Shown piece by piece: positions 5,450 through 5,890 of a stretch of 5,890 nt of DNA (position 1 is its first letter; the number at the start of each line of letters is the position of its first letter). The notes beneath the pieces were generated by a model. That model did no database searches and was not told the origin of the DNA. It was given only the letters and a program-made list of their open reading frames with translations. The stretch is from an uncultured Erysipelotrichaceae bacterium (GTDB lineage Bacteria; Bacillota_I; Bacilli_A; Erysipelotrichales; Erysipelotrichaceae): assembly GCA_937902945.1 (NCBI GenBank), contig CALEMD010000166.1, forward strand, positions 1 to 5,890. Direction: 5' to 3'. A program made the translations under genes and the position numbers.

Positions 5450-5890
5450 ATGCTTAAAGGTATTTCATCACTGATCTCACCAGAACTCTTAAAGGATCTG
5501 GATATGATGGGACATGGAGATATGATCTGTCTTGGAGACTGCAATTTTCCTTCAGAGACCTGTGGAAAAAGAACAGTACGAGCAGATGGAATTAAAGCAA
5601 CAGATCTGCTGGATGCAATCATGAAGGTATTGCCATTGGATATAGATGAAAAAGAACCGCAGGTAACTCTGATGCGCTCAACAGATCATCCGGACTTAGT
5701 TCCACCGGTATGGAATGAATTTAAGAAGATTGTTCACAAGTATGAACCAAAAGCAGAATTCACCACAGAAGAAAGAAATGGATTTTATGCAAAAGCCCAA
5801 AATTCATTTGTCTGTGTACAGACAAGTGAAGAACAATACTTCGGTTGTATTATTCTTCACTTGTCTGTACACAGACAAATGAATTTTGGG
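5450..5890 (+). CDS. RbsD/FucU-family sugar mutarotase, 3' end replaced by fold-back sequence
   Basis: The frame opens with MLKGISSLISPELLK and contains GHGDMICLGDCNFP (21-34), the signature of the RbsD/FucU family of cytoplasmic mutarotases that interconvert anomers of ribose or fucose. H22 and D30 sit at the FucU active-site positions. Homology continues through ERNGFYAKAQNSF (108-120) to FGCIIL (131-136), where a family protein would end after a few more residues (about 140 in all). Instead the frame reads on without a stop into the reverse complement of its own residues ~117-129, so everything after about base 5852 should be ignored. Where RbsD has Tyr-x-Asn near the C-terminus, this protein has F131 and C133, a possible specificity change. 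A 5-deoxy or 5-thio pentose has no 5-hydroxyl and cannot form a pyranose, so the enzyme would have to act on furanose anomers, as a helper that supplies the anomer the kinase uses. Free ribose or fucose remains the alternative substrate. Confidence 0.85.
   Translation, partial: MLKGISSLISPELLKDLDMMGHGDMICLGDCNFPSETCGKRTVRADGIKATDLLDAIMKVLPLDIDEKEPQVTLMRSTDHPDLVPPVWNEFKKIVHKYEPKAEFTTEERNGFYAKAQNSFVCVQTSEEQYFGCIILHLSVHRQMNFG
5796..5890. repeat. 38-bp perfect inverted repeat at the window end, probable assembly or amplification fold-back
   Basis: Bases 5796-5833 and 5853-5890 are perfect reverse complements. They flank a 19-nt spacer, in which AATAC (5835-5839) and GTATT (5847-5851) pair further around a 7-nt loop. 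The left arm is ordinary coding sequence of the mutarotase, while the right arm destroys the expected C-terminus. The window ends exactly at the last paired base. This pattern fits a chimeric fold-back at a contig end better than a natural element. Confidence 0.85.

Noticed and set aside
4413..5622. Minus-strand open frames opposite the isomerase and mutarotase genes
   Set aside because: They are shadows of strongly conserved plus-strand genes, with Cys/Ile/His-rich compositions typical of antisense translation.
5796..5890. Terminal inverted repeat read as an intrinsic terminator, a MITE or an IS end
   Set aside because: The left arm is in-frame conserved coding sequence, the arm is far longer than a terminator stem and lacks a T tract, and no target duplication or transposase is seen.
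5858..5890. Residues HLSVHRQMNFG as a novel C-terminal extension of the mutarotase
   Set aside because: They are the translation of the reverse complement of the gene's own bases 5796-5833 and interrupt the expected end of the family.

Overview
The window is an AT-rich stretch that looks like a low-GC Firmicute (Bacillota). Ribosome-binding sites are strong AGGAGG types, promoters are sigma-A-like, and there is a perfect match to the Firmicute catabolite-responsive element (cre). The species cannot be fixed from this sequence. The left edge cuts into a gene, and the right edge ends exactly on a 38-bp inverted copy of coding sequence. This is therefore probably a short draft or metagenomic contig rather than a slice of a finished genome.

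Layout. (1) 2-667, plus strand: the C-terminal part of a Nif3-like (DUF34) metal-binding protein. (2) 668-766: a convergent gap holding a weak, probably bidirectional terminator. (3) 767-1537, minus strand: a DeoR/GlpR-family repressor, divergent from the operon that follows. (4) 1538-1763: a compact divergent control region. It has a sigma-A promoter on each strand, three tandem 10-bp repeats between them that look like DeoR-type operators, and a cre just after the rightward promoter. (5) 1764 to the right end: a tight plus-strand operon of an NhaC-superfamily carrier, an MtnK-type 5-methylthioribose kinase, an MtnA-type (methyl)thioribose-1-phosphate isomerase, and an RbsD/FucU-type sugar mutarotase that the contig end damages.

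How the genes may work together. MtnK phosphorylates 5-methylthioribose (MTR) at C1, and MtnA isomerises the product to the ribulose-1-phosphate. A related kinase and isomerase handle 5-deoxyribose in the DHAP-shunt or 5-deoxyribose disposal route, where a class II aldolase finishes the job. The operon here adds a carrier and an anomer-interconverting enzyme in front of these two steps. It is controlled like a sugar catabolic operon (DeoR-type repressor plus CcpA/cre), and its leader of about 60 nt leaves no room for a SAM riboswitch or T-box. The most economical reading is uptake and carbon use of a 5-substituted ribose such as MTR or 5-deoxyribose, rather than classical sulphur-controlled methionine salvage. 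The aldolase or the mtnW/X/D-type enzymes would have to lie beyond the right end or elsewhere.

Main cautions. The last ~38 bases are most likely a fold-back artefact, so the end of the mutarotase gene is not real. The choice between MTR and 5-deoxyribose is inference. The isomerase keeps the expected catalytic Cys and Asp but departs from several otherwise conserved family motifs.
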